Of a stretch of 64,000 nucleotides of DNA, positions 8,572-18,630 are shown one piece after another (position 1 is the first letter of the stretch; each line of letters begins with the position of its first letter). The DNA is taken from the NCBI RefSeq assembly GCF_024347315.1, contig NZ_AP025460.1:2666001-2730000 (forward strand). Direction: 5' to 3'. A program made the position numbers and the translations under genes. Under the pieces are notes generated by a model. The model had not been told where the DNA came from and searched no databases. It saw nothing but the letters and a program-made list of their open reading frames with translations. This DNA is from Vibrio atlanticus. GTDB taxonomy: Bacteria > Pseudomonadota > Gammaproteobacteria > Enterobacterales > Vibrionaceae.

Positions 8572-9123
8572 TTAACCTTTTAAGAATGCTGGTACATCTT
8601 TAATACTGTCAAGCACGACACTTGCAAGCGCTTCACCTTTTTCAGTGATTGGCTTACCGGTTCTCACCAACACTCTAGTACCAACACCAGCGGCTTCTGC
8701 AGCCATCATGTCTTCAGCTTTATCGCCGATCATGACCGAGTTAGCCATATCAATCTTCAGAAAGTCACGCGCAGAAATGAACATGCCTGGCTTTGGTTTA
8801 CGACATTCACAATCTTGTTTGTAGTCACCAACACCGTGCTCAGCGTGGTGCGGGCAGTAATAAATACCATCTAGCTCAACGCCGTTATCAACAAAGTTCC
8901 AATCCATCCACTGCGTTAGAGAAAGAAAACGGTCTTCACTAAACATGCCGCGAGCAATACCAGATTGGTTGGTCACTAACACCAATAAATAACCCATATC
9001 TTTAAACGCTTTCGCCGCTTCAAACACACCATCGATGTATTCAAAGTCATGTTCATCATGTACGTAGCCGTGATCAACGTTAATCACACCATCACGATCT
9101 AAAAAAACAGCAGGTTTAGACAA
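8572..9123 (-). CDS. gmhB: D-glycero-beta-D-manno-heptose-1,7-bisphosphate 7-phosphatase
   Basis: Removes the 7-phosphate of heptose bisphosphate in the synthesis of ADP-heptose for lipopolysaccharide inner core. It is a HAD-superfamily phosphatase: the DxD motif is FLDRDGVIN with Asp9 and Asp11, followed by [11 protein letters not shown] and the late motif [15 protein letters not shown]. The zinc loop typical of GmhB is present ([10 protein letters not shown] and [10 protein letters not shown], two Cys/His pairs). At 183 residues it has the usual length. It is divergent from metN. Confidence 0.95.
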   Translation of the reverse strand: MSKPAVFLDRDGVINVDHGYVHDEHDFEYIDGVFEAAKAFKDMGYLLVLVTNQSGIARGMFSEDRFLSLTQWMDWNFVDNGVELDGIYYCPHHAEHGVGDYKQDCECRKPKPGMFISARDFLKIDMANSVMIGDKAEDMMAAEAAGVGTRVLVRTGKPITEKGEALASVVLDSIKDVPAFLKG

Positions 9124-9249
9124 AATTCAGTTCTCTATCAACTCTCTATTAATCATTAATTATTACACGCTTTATTTGCTTCATCACTATCTATTTAGTT
9201 TTGCGTTCGTTAACGATTTGTTTCTAGTTTAACTTCGCAACTCGCGTTT

Positions 9250-9273
9250 AGCCGTCTAGACGTAAAAATATCT
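9250..9273. promoter_or_regulatory. MetJ-type operator (three tandem met boxes)
   Basis: Consecutive 8-mers AGCCGTCT, AGACGTAA and AAATATCT match the met box AGACGTCT at 7, 6 and 5 of 8 positions. They end one base before a TTGACT -35 hexamer, the arrangement expected for repression of metNIQ by MetJ with S-adenosylmethionine. Binding is inferred. Confidence 0.7.
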
Positions 9274-9274
9274 A

Positions 9275-9303
9275 TTGACTTAGATCATAGAACACCATAG
9301 CAT
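9275..9303 (+). promoter_or_regulatory. Promoter of metNIQ
   Basis: TTGACT at 9275-9280, a 17-base spacer and TAGCAT at 9298-9303, about 60 bases before the metN start. The met boxes abut the -35. Confidence 0.6.
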
Positions 9304-9363
9304 CATCTGTAAATCGAGTGAGTCATCAATATATTATTCTGTTCTACCTGCACGGGTTTCTCT

Positions 9364-10398
9364 ATGATTAAAGTGAATCAAGTCAATAAGGTTTTTTATC
9401 AAGGCACTAAAGAAATCAATGCCTTAATTGATATCAACCTCCACATACCTCAAGGTCAAATCTTTGGAGTCATCGGCTCTTCAGGTGCAGGCAAAAGTAC
9501 CCTTATCCGTTGTGTAAACATGTTGGAAGCTCCAACATCAGGTGAAGTGATTGTTGACGGTATCGACCTGACAAAACTCAGCAAATCAGAACTTAGCGAA
9601 GCACGCCGTAACATCGGCATGATATTCCAACACTTCAATCTGCTGTCTTCTCGTACTGTATTTAACAATGTAGCACTGCCTTTAGAGCTTGCTGGTAAAG
9701 ATAAAGCTGCGATTGAAGCGAAAGTGAGTGAACTACTTGAGCTTGTCGGCCTATCTGATAAGCGTGATACCTACCCTGCGAACTTAAGTGGTGGTCAAAA
9801 GCAGCGTGTCGCGATTGCTCGTGCGCTAGCTTCAGACCCGAAAGTACTACTGTGTGATGAAGCGACCAGTGCTCTGGATCCAGCAACGACTCAATCTATT
9901 CTTGAGCTACTACGTGAAATCAACCGCAAGCTACACATCACGATCCTACTTATTACGCACGAGATGGACGTAGTTAAGAGCATTTGTCACGAAGTCGCGA
10001 TCATTGGTGGTGGCGAGCTAGTAGAGAAAGGCACAGTTGGCGACATATTCGCACACCCTAAGACAGAGCTAGCACATCAGTTTATTCGCTCAACGCTAGA
10101 CCTATCTATCCCTGAAGATTATCAAGCGCGTTTGCAAGAGACTCGTGTTAACAGTAGCTACCCATTAGTACGTCTTGAGTTTACTGGTGCAACGGTTGAT
10201 GCTCCGCTGATGACGCAAATTGCTCGTAAATTCAATATCGATGTCAGCATCTTAAGCTCTGACCTCGATTACGCCGGCGGCGTGAAGTTCGGCATGATGG
10301 TCGCAGAGCTGTTCGGTAACGAAGCCGATGATAATGCTGCTATCCAATTCCTACGCGACAACAATGTAAAAGTAGAGGTGCTTGGTTATGTCCTTTAG
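9364..10398 (+). CDS. metN: Methionine ABC transporter ATP-binding protein
   Basis: The ATPase of the MetNIQ importer of D- and L-methionine, on the cytoplasmic side of the inner membrane. Walker A is GSSGAGKST (about residues 38-46), the signature is [15 protein letters not shown], and Walker B is [13 protein letters not shown]. The C-terminal part (about residues 270-344) is the NIL regulatory domain that binds methionine and causes trans-inhibition in the E. coli protein. The 344-residue length is standard. The gene overlaps metI by 11 bases. Confidence 0.97.
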   Translation: MIKVNQVNKVFYQGTKEINALIDINLHIPQGQIFGVIGSSGAGKSTLIRCVNMLEAPTSGEVIVDGIDLTKLSKSELSEARRNIGMIFQHFNLLSSRTVFNNVALPLELAGKDKAAIEAKVSELLELVGLSDKRDTYPANLSGGQKQRVAIARALASDPKVLLCDEATSALDPATTQSILELLREINRKLHITILLITHEMDVVKSICHEVAIIGGGELVEKGTVGDIFAHPKTELAHQFIRSTLDLSIPEDYQARLQETRVNSSYPLVRLEFTGATVDAPLMTQIARKFNIDVSILSSDLDYAGGVKFGMMVAELFGNEADDNAAIQFLRDNNVKVEVLGYVL

Positions 10399-11071
10399 TT
10401 TCAACGAGATTGCTGACTGGATCAGCCTTAACGGCAACCTTCTATTGGAAGCAACAGGCGAGACACTTTACATGGTTGCTGTTGCTGGCATCGTTGGTTT
10501 CGCTGTCGGTATCCCATTAGGCGTGATTCTACACACGACTAAAAAAGGTGGTCTGTTAGAGAACACCAAGCTAAACAAAATTCTTGGTGCGGTTGTGAAC
10601 GTGGGCCGTTCTGTGCCTTTCTTAGTACTGATGGTAGCGATCATCCCTCTCACCAAGATGCTGATTGGTACCTTCATCGGTACAACCGCAGCGATTGTTC
10701 CGCTGACGATTGGTGCTATCCCATTCGTAGCTCGACTTATCGAGAGTGCACTACTTGAAGTACCAACAGGTCTAGTGGAAGCAGCTCAGTCAATGGGCGC
10801 AACACCAACACAAATCATCAATAAGGTTCTGCTTCCTGAAGCACTGCCGACTATCATCAACTCAGTGACGATTACGCTAGTGACTCTTGTGAGTTACTCG
10901 GCAATGGCCGGAACTGTGGGTGGTGGTGGCCTAGGTGATGTCGCGATTCGTTACGGATTTCACCGCTACGATGTGACCATTATGGCAGTGACAGTCGTCA
11001 TGTTGATTGTGCTAGTACAAATTATTCAATCAATCGGTGATTCATTAGTTCGCCGCGTTGACCACAGATAA
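10388..11071 (+). CDS. metI: Methionine ABC transporter permease
   Basis: The membrane subunit of MetNIQ. It has about five transmembrane helices and the EAA coupling loop [20 protein letters not shown], which contacts MetN. The frame could begin at a TTG at 10382, but the ATG at 10388 is preceded by GAGGTG with suitable spacing and gives [11 protein letters not shown]. Its start lies inside the end of metN, so translation is coupled. Confidence 0.96.
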   Translation: MSFSFNEIADWISLNGNLLLEATGETLYMVAVAGIVGFAVGIPLGVILHTTKKGGLLENTKLNKILGAVVNVGRSVPFLVLMVAIIPLTKMLIGTFIGTTAAIVPLTIGAIPFVARLIESALLEVPTGLVEAAQSMGATPTQIINKVLLPEALPTIINSVTITLVTLVSYSAMAGTVGGGGLGDVAIRYGFHRYDVTIMAVTVVMLIVLVQIIQSIGDSLVRRVDHR

Positions 11072-11137
11072 CGACTTACAGACCAAAATCAAAGTCATCT
11101 GAACCAAATTAAATAGATTTATTAAAAGGAGATTATT

Positions 11138-11947
11138 ATGAAATTTAACCTTAAAGGTTTACTTACTATTGCAGCAGCAGCTTCAGCGCTAGTACTAGCA
11201 GGTTGTGGTGATAAAGAAGTCGATACTTCTAAGATCAAAGTTGGCGTAATGGCAGGTGCAGAAGCACAAGTTGCTGAAGTAGCAGCTAAAGTCGCGAAAG
11301 AGCAATACGGCCTGGATGTTGAACTGGTCACTTTTACGGATTATGTAACACCTAACGCAGCGCTAGATGATGGTTCTATCGACATCAATGCATTCCAACA
11401 CACGCCGTACCTAGATCAGCAAGTGGCTGACCGTGGTTACAAGCTAACGGTCGCTGGTAACACTTTTGTTTACCCTATTGCAGGTTACTCTAAAGAAATT
11501 AAATCGGTAGATGAAATCCAAGATGGTGCTCGTATCGCTGTACCAAACGATCCAACAAACCTAGGTCGTTCTCTACTGCTTCTTGAGCAGCAAGGTTTAC
11601 TTGAACTTCGTGAAGGTGCAGGTCTTCTAGCTACCGTTCGTGACATCGTTGGTAACCCTAAGAACCTAACGATTGTTGAACTAGACGCAGCTCAACTGCC
11701 ACGTTCTCTTGATGATGTAACTTTATCTATCATCAACACTACTTACGCGAGCTCTATCAACCTGACTCCACAAAAAGACGGCGTATTCGTTGAAGACAAA
11801 GATTCTCCATACGTGAACCTAATCGTTTCTCGTGAAGACAACCTAAATGCAGAAAACGTACAAAACTTCGTTAAAGCATATCAAACTGAAGAAGTGTACA
11901 ACGCAGCTTCTGACATCTTCCAAGGTGGCGTAGTTAAAGGTTGGTAA
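11138..11947 (+). CDS. metQ: Methionine-binding lipoprotein MetQ
   Basis: The substrate-binding protein of MetNIQ, anchored by lipid to the outer face of the inner membrane. The signal peptide ends in LVLAGC with Cys23 as the lipidated residue. The mature protein has the NlpA/MetQ family pattern: KIKVGVMAGAEAQV at its start, then FTDYVTPNAALDDGSIDINAFQH and RIAVPNDPTNLGRSL. A strong AAAGGAG lies before the ATG. Third gene of the operon, followed by a strong terminator. Confidence 0.96.
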   Translation: MKFNLKGLLTIAAAASALVLAGCGDKEVDTSKIKVGVMAGAEAQVAEVAAKVAKEQYGLDVELVTFTDYVTPNAALDDGSIDINAFQHTPYLDQQVADRGYKLTVAGNTFVYPIAGYSKEIKSVDEIQDGARIAVPNDPTNLGRSLLLLEQQGLLELREGAGLLATVRDIVGNPKNLTIVELDAAQLPRSLDDVTLSIINTTYASSINLTPQKDGVFVEDKDSPYVNLIVSREDNLNAENVQNFVKAYQTEEVYNAASDIFQGGVVKGW

Positions 11948-11976
11948 TCAGCTTAAATAGACACTTATAGATACCG

Positions 11977-12008
11977 AAAGGGGCTGACTCAATGTCAGCC
12001 CCTTTTTT
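11977..12008 (+). terminator. Terminator of metNIQ
   Basis: A perfect 12-bp stem, AAAGGGGCTGAC with GTCAGCCCCTTT, a 5-base loop and TTTTTT. Confidence 0.92.
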
Positions 12009-12064
12009 AATGATGAAAGTTTGCTAAAAAGTAAAGCTTCTCAGGGTGAATCAAACGAAGTCGA

Positions 12065-12841
12065 TTACTTGAGGTGATCCCAAGAAATGTTGGATACCAG
12101 ACGGCAATCATCACACTTGAAATAGAAAATATCGTGGATCGGCGCATCTAACAGCCATTCACCACCACATTGTGGGCATTTGCGCTCTTTTTCATCTTTC
12201 AGGCTGATCCCACCGACACGATATAAGTAGTAGTAAGTTGGAATCTTAGTCAGAAATTCAATGCGCCCTCTTAGACCCCAACCGCGTTTAAACAGCACAC
12301 TCTTAGTATCACTGATCTCGGTTAGCGTTGCATGTTCAGCACGGCAACCACCACCCATTTGCACTTCATCACAGGCTTGCCATTCGGTTTGCCATTTCAG
12401 TACGGCTTTATGATCGCCATTAAATGTCGGCGGGTTACGATATAGTGGGATCGGCAACAAGCTGTCGCCACTGCGCAGCGGTGAACAGGTATGCACGAAC
12501 GTCGTGTACAACACCTGCCAGCTCGGCGTTTCATCTTCGGCTACTTCTTCGGAGTTAAGATCTCGGCCAAGCAGACGCATCTTAGGCGCTAATAAACTCG
12601 CCGCAGATAAGCGCTCGAAACAGACTTTGACGAAGTCTGAATGATTACGTGGGTGTAAGCTATCTTGCTCCGGACACACAACGCGAACATAGAATTCACC
12701 GTCACCCATCACGATTGGAAACTCACGACCTAACACTTGTCCGTTATAACGAAGAGCATCCATTAAGCCATTAACCGCCTTATCGACAGCGCTTACCGTT
12801 GTGTTATCAAAACACTCAAATTGAAGTTCTAGTACGTACAT
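12065..12841 (-). CDS. DUF2310 family zinc-ribbon protein
   Basis: A 258-residue cytoplasmic protein. The C-terminal part has a CxxC...CxxC zinc ribbon (KCPQCGG near residue 217 and KCDDC near 242); the rest is an alpha/beta region matching DUF2310, a Zn-ribbon family without established function. It lies four bases downstream of syd on the same strand, so the two are co-transcribed. Whether it acts on nucleic acid, as zinc ribbons often do, is inference. Confidence 0.8.
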   Translation of the reverse strand: MYVLELQFECFDNTTVSAVDKAVNGLMDALRYNGQVLGREFPIVMGDGEFYVRVVCPEQDSLHPRNHSDFVKVCFERLSAASLLAPKMRLLGRDLNSEEVAEDETPSWQVLYTTFVHTCSPLRSGDSLLPIPLYRNPPTFNGDHKAVLKWQTEWQACDEVQMGGGCRAEHATLTEISDTKSVLFKRGWGLRGRIEFLTKIPTYYYLYRVGGISLKDEKERKCPQCGGEWLLDAPIHDIFYFKCDDCRLVSNISWDHLK

Positions 12842-12845
12842 CTAT

Positions 12846-13391
12846 TTATACCGCTGGTTGTAGCTTTTCTAAAAATTCTGCCAATGTCTCGGCTAGTACA
12901 TCACGATTTTTGGTGCCTAAGCGCTCTAGGATCACGTTACCCGTTAGGTTACAGATAGAGATAACATCCAGTTCAGCATCAGTCGCAGCAATGAAAACCG
13001 TTGGTTTTAGCTTCAAACGACGCTGAGTTACCAAGTGACCCAAAATATTTTCTTGTAGGCATTCGAAATCTTCATCACTCCAAATCTGTAACAGAGTCAG
13101 TTCGTTACCATCAAAAGTCGCGTTCATATCCGCACTAAATTGTGCGCCGTAGAAAGTCTTGACGTCTTCATGCAGAGTCAACTCAATACCAGTTTCAACA
13201 TTGGTGAAATCTGCGAATTGCTCACGTGGATAGTGTTTCCACAACACGGCATCACCACTCTCTTCTTCTACGCATGGCGATACGATGTCCACCAACTCCT
13301 CATTACGAGGTAAGCTTTGGTGTTGCTGCTGCCACGCGTCAACGTATCGCTGACTAAAAGAAAGTAGTGCGTCTTGAGCACGTTGAGTCAT
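12846..13391 (-). CDS. syd: SecY-interacting protein Syd
   Basis: A 181-residue soluble protein matching Syd, which binds SecY at the cytoplasmic face of the membrane and is thought to check assembly of the SecYEG translocon. Features seen are the acidic surface, the [16 protein letters not shown] segment and the [20 protein letters not shown] segment conserved in the family. No signal peptide or membrane helix. First gene of a two-gene unit with the zinc-ribbon gene; divergent from queF, the usual arrangement in Vibrio as I remember it. Confidence 0.92.
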   Translation of the reverse strand: MTQRAQDALLSFSQRYVDAWQQQHQSLPRNEELVDIVSPCVEEESGDAVLWKHYPREQFADFTNVETGIELTLHEDVKTFYGAQFSADMNATFDGNELTLLQIWSDEDFECLQENILGHLVTQRRLKLKPTVFIAATDAELDVISICNLTGNVILERLGTKNRDVLAETLAEFLEKLQPAV

Positions 13392-13522
13392 GAAAATCTC
13401 CTAAACACAAAATAATAAATAGAATCGGGGACCTTTCCGTGCCGATTAAGCGATGACTTAATGACAGGGTAATGGGGATTCAGTAAAATCGACCCCATTC
13501 TAATCGAATTTGAAACGAAAGT

Positions 13523-14368
13523 ATGAGCAAATATTCTGACGCAAAAGAGCTAGCGGGGTTAACCCTGGGCCAAAAAACTGAGTACTCTAACCAATACGAT
13601 GCAAGTTTATTGCAACCAGTACCTCGTAGCCTTAATCGTAATGATCTTGCGTTAAACGGCGAACTGCCTTTTGTTGGTCATGATATTTGGACGATGTACG
13701 AGCTTTCGTGGCTAAACACCAATGGCTTACCACAAGTGGCTGTTGGTGAAGTGTTCATTCCGGCAACCAGCCAAAATTTGATTGAGTCAAAATCTTTCAA
13801 GCTGTACCTAAACAGCTACAACCAAACTCAGTTTGAAAACTGGGATCAAGTCACTGAGCGTCTAACTCAAGATTTGTCGGCATGTGCAGGCGAGTCTGTG
13901 ATTGTGAATGTAAACTCAGTAACCGATTACACCAACCAACCTATCGTGACGATGGAAGGTGACTGTATCGACAATCAAGACATCCAAATCACCAGCTATG
14001 ATTTTGAAGCGTCACTGCTTGAAGGCGCTGCTGGCGAGCAAGAAGTAGAAGAAACTCTACATAGTCACTTATTGAAGTCGAACTGCTTAATCACCAATCA
14101 ACCGGATTGGGGCAGCGTAGAGATCGCATATTCCGGTAAGCAAATTGACCGTGAAGCTCTGCTACGCTATTTAGTTTCTTTCCGTGAGCACAATGAATTC
14201 CACGAACAGTGTGTTGAGCGTATCTTCACTGACATCATGAAATACTGTGCACCATCGAAGCTAACCGTATTTGCACGTTACACGCGTCGTGGCGGTCTGG
14301 ATATCAATCCATATCGTTCAACTGAGCAAGATAGACCAAGCCACAATAAGCGTATGGCTCGCCAATAA
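13523..14368 (+). CDS. queF: NADPH-dependent 7-cyano-7-deazaguanine reductase
   Basis: Reduces preQ0 to preQ1 in queuosine synthesis for tRNA wobble modification. It is the long (type II) QueF with a duplicated tunnelling fold, 281 residues. The family motif [10 protein letters not shown] is at residues 88-97. The catalytic Cys188 lies in [13 protein letters not shown] and the proton-donor Asp195 follows. It is divergent from syd. No preQ1 riboswitch fold was recognised in the 131-base spacer. Confidence 0.96.
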
Positions 14369-14425
14369 TCGGCGTGAACCGCCCACACTTATTTGAACCT
14401 ACAAAATCTTTAAAGGGACATTGAA

Positions 14426-16684
14426 ATGCGTTGGTTATACGTTGTTAGTCTATTCATTTTAAGCTTAAGTACATCGGTTAATGCGTCGGTCTATTCGTCG
14501 GCGCTCCTCAATGAAGCCAATAACTTGGTTGAGATAGAACCGAGTCAAGCAAAACGAATGGCCAACAGCTACCTAACGCTACGTATCCTTTCAGATAAAC
14601 GCGAAAAGAGCCCGTCAGCTATTTCTCGTGAAGAGGCCGACTCTTCGATTAGAACCCCGAACAGCAGTATCGATGCGTATAAGATCTTAGCGAAAGCAGA
14701 GTTTAATCTAGGCAACATTCGTATTGCGATTCAGCACATCGACAAAGCCTCTGAGCTAGCAAAAACCTATAAGCTTGAGTATCTAAAGTTAGATCTGGAA
14801 ATACTTAAAGTTAGGTTACTTTGGCTTACGGACAGAAAATCTGCCCAAGCAGAATCAGAGCTAAAAAAAATAGAAACAAGCTTAGAGTCGGTTAATAAGA
14901 CCTTACGCCTGACGGAAGGGATTACCTATCGCTTAATCATGTTGAAAGCCGACATTTCTTCTTATAACAACAACGTAGGGGAAGCAGAAAAACTCTATCA
15001 AGAAGCAAAAACTTACCTAGAACAGCGTCACTCGGAAAAAGTCGTCATTGATTATCACATCACCGTCGGCGAGTTTTATCTTACCCATAAAGAGTACAAC
15101 CATGCACTATCTGAGTTATTGTACGGCTACTGGAAATCAGTAGAAGGTAACCTGAGTTCGCGCTTGGCTAAAGTAAACCGCCTACTTGCACAGCTTTTCT
15201 TTGAACGTCAAGTATTAGATAAAGCTCTAGAGCACCTGTCTCAAGCTGCTGACTTTTATGATAATTTTGAAAGCTCTCCCATATTAGCGCAAGTACTAAA
15301 AAAGATGGGTGATGTGTACTTCAATCAAGGCAAATATAACCTTGCCCTCGTGCACTTTTTCAATGTCCTTGATCATGAGAGTACAGACCGAGACATCCAC
15401 CAAGTCATTGACATTCGTCTAAGTTTATCTGCGACTTACTTACGACTTTATAACTACCCTCTAGCCGAGCAATACCTAGCACGAGCTCTTGAACTGCTGG
15501 AGTATTCCGACATTCCTAAATTGGAAGGCCGCGCTGCACTCTTATCCGCAGGTTTGGCATACCACCTACAAGAAAGCGAAGATGTAATTAAGCATGCGAC
15601 ACGTGCGCTCAAGATTTCGCGTCAGGTAGAAAACATGCGCCTGTCGCAACACTCCTACCACTTGCTCTCTTTAGGTTATGAGCAAGCAGGGCGTCCACAA
15701 CAAGCGCTAGCAAATCTCAAACAATACAATATCCTTGTCTCTTTGGAACAACAAAAACTCAACCGTGTTGGTGAAGACGCATTCCGCCAACAAAAAGAGT
15801 TTGCCGAGCAAACGCTCCACTATGCAGGTCAAGAACAAGAATTAGAGAAATACAAACTTGAGCACCATAAGTTCCAAAAAATATCGTTCGCCTTATTTTT
15901 GTTCAGCATTGTTTTGTTCTTCTTTGTGCTACGCCGAGGCTACATCATTCAAACCTTAGTCACGGAAATGGATTCACTGCGTACCGACCTATTTACACAC
16001 TCACGCTCAAAGCTTCCAAATCTAAGAATGCTGAACGCGAAGCTATCAAATTCTCTAGAACAAACCAGCCAAAACTTCGAACAATGGCAACTTGGTGAGT
16101 TGATTCATGAACCACTCAACGACCGTTTACGCTTTGTGATGATAGATTTGCCGTTCCTACGCAATATGTACACTCAGAACGGTTATAAAGCAGGTTTAGA
16201 GCTCGAAGATGCTTTCGGCGAGTTCCTTAAATCTAAGCTCGAAGGTCCTGCGCGCGTCTACCACTTCTCGGATGCGAACTTGCTTTACATCGAACCAAAT
16301 GCTGACCGTGATACATCGCCTGAGGCTATGTTCAGAAAGATTCAATCTTGGATTAATCACTTCGAACCAGAGCGAAACATTAATCGAACCGTCCGCATGG
16401 GCATCGCTGACTACCCGTTCTTGCCACGCGCTTATACCGCGATTAACGACCAAGAGCTGCTCGATGTACTATTAATGTCGACCAACCTGGCACGTGAAAT
16501 CAGCCTCAAAGAACGCAGTAGCCAATGGGTTTACCTTAAAGCCATCGACAATGCCCCCGCAGCGAGCCTTGCAACGGGTAACATAAGAGAGGCTTGTAAA
16601 CATGCGATTAATCAAGGGTTAATAAAGATACAATCCTCACACCAGAATGAGGACAATATCAAAAAAATGCTAAAAGATGACTGA
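14426..16684 (+). CDS. TPR-repeat membrane protein with degenerate GGDEF-like domain
   Basis: A 752-residue protein in four parts: a signal peptide (residues 1-20), a periplasmic region of tetratricopeptide-like helical repeats (about 25-470), one membrane helix (about 484-503) and a cytoplasmic C-terminal domain. That domain has the outline of a GGDEF fold, with LRFVMIDLPFLRNMYTQNGY in the place of the nucleotide-binding strand. The signature position reads YHFSDANLLYIEP, so GGDEF has become FSDAN. Metal- and GTP-binding residues are lost, so cyclase activity is not expected. The next gene encodes an apparently active GGDEF protein. A role as a sensor or partner for that protein is inference. 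Confidence 0.75.
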   Translation: MRWLYVVSLFILSLSTSVNASVYSSALLNEANNLVEIEPSQAKRMANSYLTLRILSDKREKSPSAISREEADSSIRTPNSSIDAYKILAKAEFNLGNIRIAIQHIDKASELAKTYKLEYLKLDLEILKVRLLWLTDRKSAQAESELKKIETSLESVNKTLRLTEGITYRLIMLKADISSYNNNVGEAEKLYQEAKTYLEQRHSEKVVIDYHITVGEFYLTHKEYNHALSELLYGYWKSVEGNLSSRLAKVNRLLAQLFFERQVLDKALEHLSQAADFYDNFESSPILAQVLKKMGDVYFNQGKYNLALVHFFNVLDHESTDRDIHQVIDIRLSLSATYLRLYNYPLAEQYLARALELLEYSDIPKLEGRAALLSAGLAYHLQESEDVIKHATRALKISRQVENMRLSQHSYHLLSLGYEQAGRPQQALANLKQYNILVSLEQQKLNRVGEDAFRQQKEFAEQTLHYAGQEQELEKYKLEHHKFQKISFALFLFSIVLFFFVLRRGYIIQTLVTEMDSLRTDLFTHSRSKLPNLRMLNAKLSNSLEQTSQNFEQWQLGELIHEPLNDRLRFVMIDLPFLRNMYTQNGYKAGLELEDAFGEFLKSKLEGPARVYHFSDANLLYIEPNADRDTSPEAMFRKIQSWINHFEPERNINRTVRMGIADYPFLPRAYTAINDQELLDVLLMSTNLAREISLKERSSQWVYLKAIDNAPAASLATGNIREACKHAINQGLIKIQSSHQNEDNIKKMLKDD

Positions 16685-16710
16685 TTTGCGAGCGGTTAAA
16701 CGTCGTAGGT

Positions 16711-16749
16711 CGTGACCTTATTTTTAGTTTTGTTATTATCAAGGTCACG
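16711..16749. repeat. Inverted repeat between the two GGDEF-type genes
   Basis: Perfect 9-bp arms CGTGACCTT (16711-16719) and AAGGTCACG (16741-16749), separated by 21 A+T-rich bases. The T-rich loop (TATTTTTAGTTTTG) rather than the flank carries the T's, so it is not a typical terminator. It could be an operator or a weak attenuating hairpin before the GGDEF gene. Confidence 0.45.
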
Positions 16750-16802
16750 GAATTTCATCTATACGATCGAGTACGATCTACGCGGCGCTAATTAATACAC
16801 CT

Positions 16803-18368
16803 ATGGGCATTCTTGAAAAAGACATTCAGGCGCAACTCCACCAGCTGAAATATCAGTTGGATCAAGTCCGCTTGACGCAAAGAGATACCTCGTTCAAATT
16901 TATTCGAGAACAAAAAGTTCTCAAGCGTATCGTTACGTCTTTAAGTGGTGCATGTGTTGGCAGCAACACTCATTTAGATGAAAACCTCATTGCCCTTAGG
17001 GAAGAGCTCGAAAAGCAAAAAGACATTAGCTCAATGATCCCCAAGTTGGCAGTATTAGAAAGGATGCTCAAGCAAAAAACGTTGGCTATGGATAAACAGA
17101 ACGGATATCTGGATGATAGTATTAAGCACAGTGGGGAAACGCTGCAGCGTATAACTGGCCTTCCGGCACAGCTAAAGCGCGATCTAAGAAACTTACTTAG
17201 CTTCTCCGAGTGTCATGGCAGTCAAAAAGTCGACCATGCCATGAAGCTTCTCAGCATTTATGAGCGTGCCATTAAGATTATGGCAAACAACTCACGCACT
17301 CATTTTGCCGACGTAGATCAGTCAACTGAACAAGAACTCCTTTCCGAACTATCAAACGAATTACAACACCTGATCACTGAACTCGACTTCGAGGGTGAAT
17401 CGGGGGATCTACTGACCGATATTAGAGCGAAGCTACTACTTGGTGTTTCAACACAAAACCTACTTGAGCTAGCACTTCAGATCCTCAAACTGGTGATTGA
17501 TGGCACGAGCCTAGAGCGTAAGCAGTCTGAACAATTTATCGAACAACTCAATTCCTCGCTCGCTTCTAGTATCAAAACAGCAGATCAAAACTCCGACCAG
17601 AGCCAAAGCTATTTTGAACATCGCCAAGGTCTTAATTCTGAGTTGAATGAACTTGTTATTAAGAGCCAAAGCTCTGTTGATAAAGCAACGGATATTGATA
17701 ACTTAAAACTTTCGATAAACCCGCTGCTCAGTGAAATTGCCTCTCTTTCAGAAAGACTGAATCACGCAGAACAGAAAGAACAAGCTCTAATAGAAAGAAT
17801 GAGCTACGGAAAAAACCAATTAGATTCGCTCTATGAAGTCACCCAAGATTACCGCAAGCGTCTAGAAGATCAGGCTCAGCGTATGCTGCTTGACCCTCTG
17901 ACTAAGATCTACAACCGTACCGCCTTCACCGATCGTTTAGAGTTAGAATATCGTCGCTGGATTCGCGCACAACACTCACTAAGAGTCGTGCTGCTAGATA
18001 TCGATAACTTCAAAGCAATTAACGATAGCTTTGGCTATACCGCTGGTGACAAAGCACTCAAGATCATCGCAAGAGCCATCACCAAAGAAATTGGTACTAC
18101 CGATACTGTCGCTCGCTTTTCTGGTGAAGAGTTCATCTTGCTACTCCCCGAGCAAAGCGATGAATATTGCCATCAAGTGACTCAAAGCATCCAGAATCAA
18201 GTCAGCCGCTTACCTTTCAAATTCCGTGACCAACAAATCACAATTACCTTGTGCGCAGCAAGTACTCCGTTTAAAGAGTCAGACACACCTGAAGAAGTAT
18301 TAGAACGACTCAATAAAACACTTAACAAAGCCAAACAGCGCGGTAACAACCAACTTGTTTGGGACTAA
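16803..18368 (+). CDS. GGDEF domain protein, probable diguanylate cyclase
   Basis: A 521-residue cytoplasmic protein that probably makes cyclic di-GMP. Residues 1-360 are largely helical and coiled-coil, with no signal peptide or membrane helix. The GGDEF domain spans about 360-521: DPLTKIYNRTAF at 364-375, the substrate/metal segment DIDNFKAINDSFGYTAGD at 399-416, and the signature at 440-444. The signature is SGEEF, a variant of GGEEF; some such variants are active in other proteins. The inhibitory RxxD site, expected just upstream, is replaced by GTTD, so product inhibition through the I-site is not expected. It follows the TPR/degenerate GGDEF gene by 118 bases. Confidence 0.85.
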   Translation: MGILEKDIQAQLHQLKYQLDQVRLTQRDTSFKFIREQKVLKRIVTSLSGACVGSNTHLDENLIALREELEKQKDISSMIPKLAVLERMLKQKTLAMDKQNGYLDDSIKHSGETLQRITGLPAQLKRDLRNLLSFSECHGSQKVDHAMKLLSIYERAIKIMANNSRTHFADVDQSTEQELLSELSNELQHLITELDFEGESGDLLTDIRAKLLLGVSTQNLLELALQILKLVIDGTSLERKQSEQFIEQLNSSLASSIKTADQNSDQSQSYFEHRQGLNSELNELVIKSQSSVDKATDIDNLKLSINPLLSEIASLSERLNHAEQKEQALIERMSYGKNQLDSLYEVTQDYRKRLEDQAQRMLLDPLTKIYNRTAFTDRLELEYRRWIRAQHSLRVVLLDIDNFKAINDSFGYTAGDKALKIIARAITKEIGTTDTVARFSGEEFILLLPEQSDEYCHQVTQSIQNQVSRLPFKFRDQQITITLCAASTPFKESDTPEEVLERLNKTLNKAKQRGNNQLVWD

Positions 18369-18630
18369 GACTGCCCTAGATTTAATTTATTTCATTTTTT
18401 CAAATACTTATCACATACCATATCCCTCAATGTTTGCTAAGCTAATGATTAACATTCGCTTAACAAGCATTCTTGGCAAGCAATGCTGTATTTAAAAGAG
18501 CAACGCTGTCGTAATCGTTTCGTCTGGTTAATTCTCTCGCCTTTAACCAAACACTTTCAACGTTAGCTTCTCATCTCGAACTAAAGGGCCACTTCCAACG
18601 TCCCCTAGTTCTTTTCAACAAGGAGGCACT

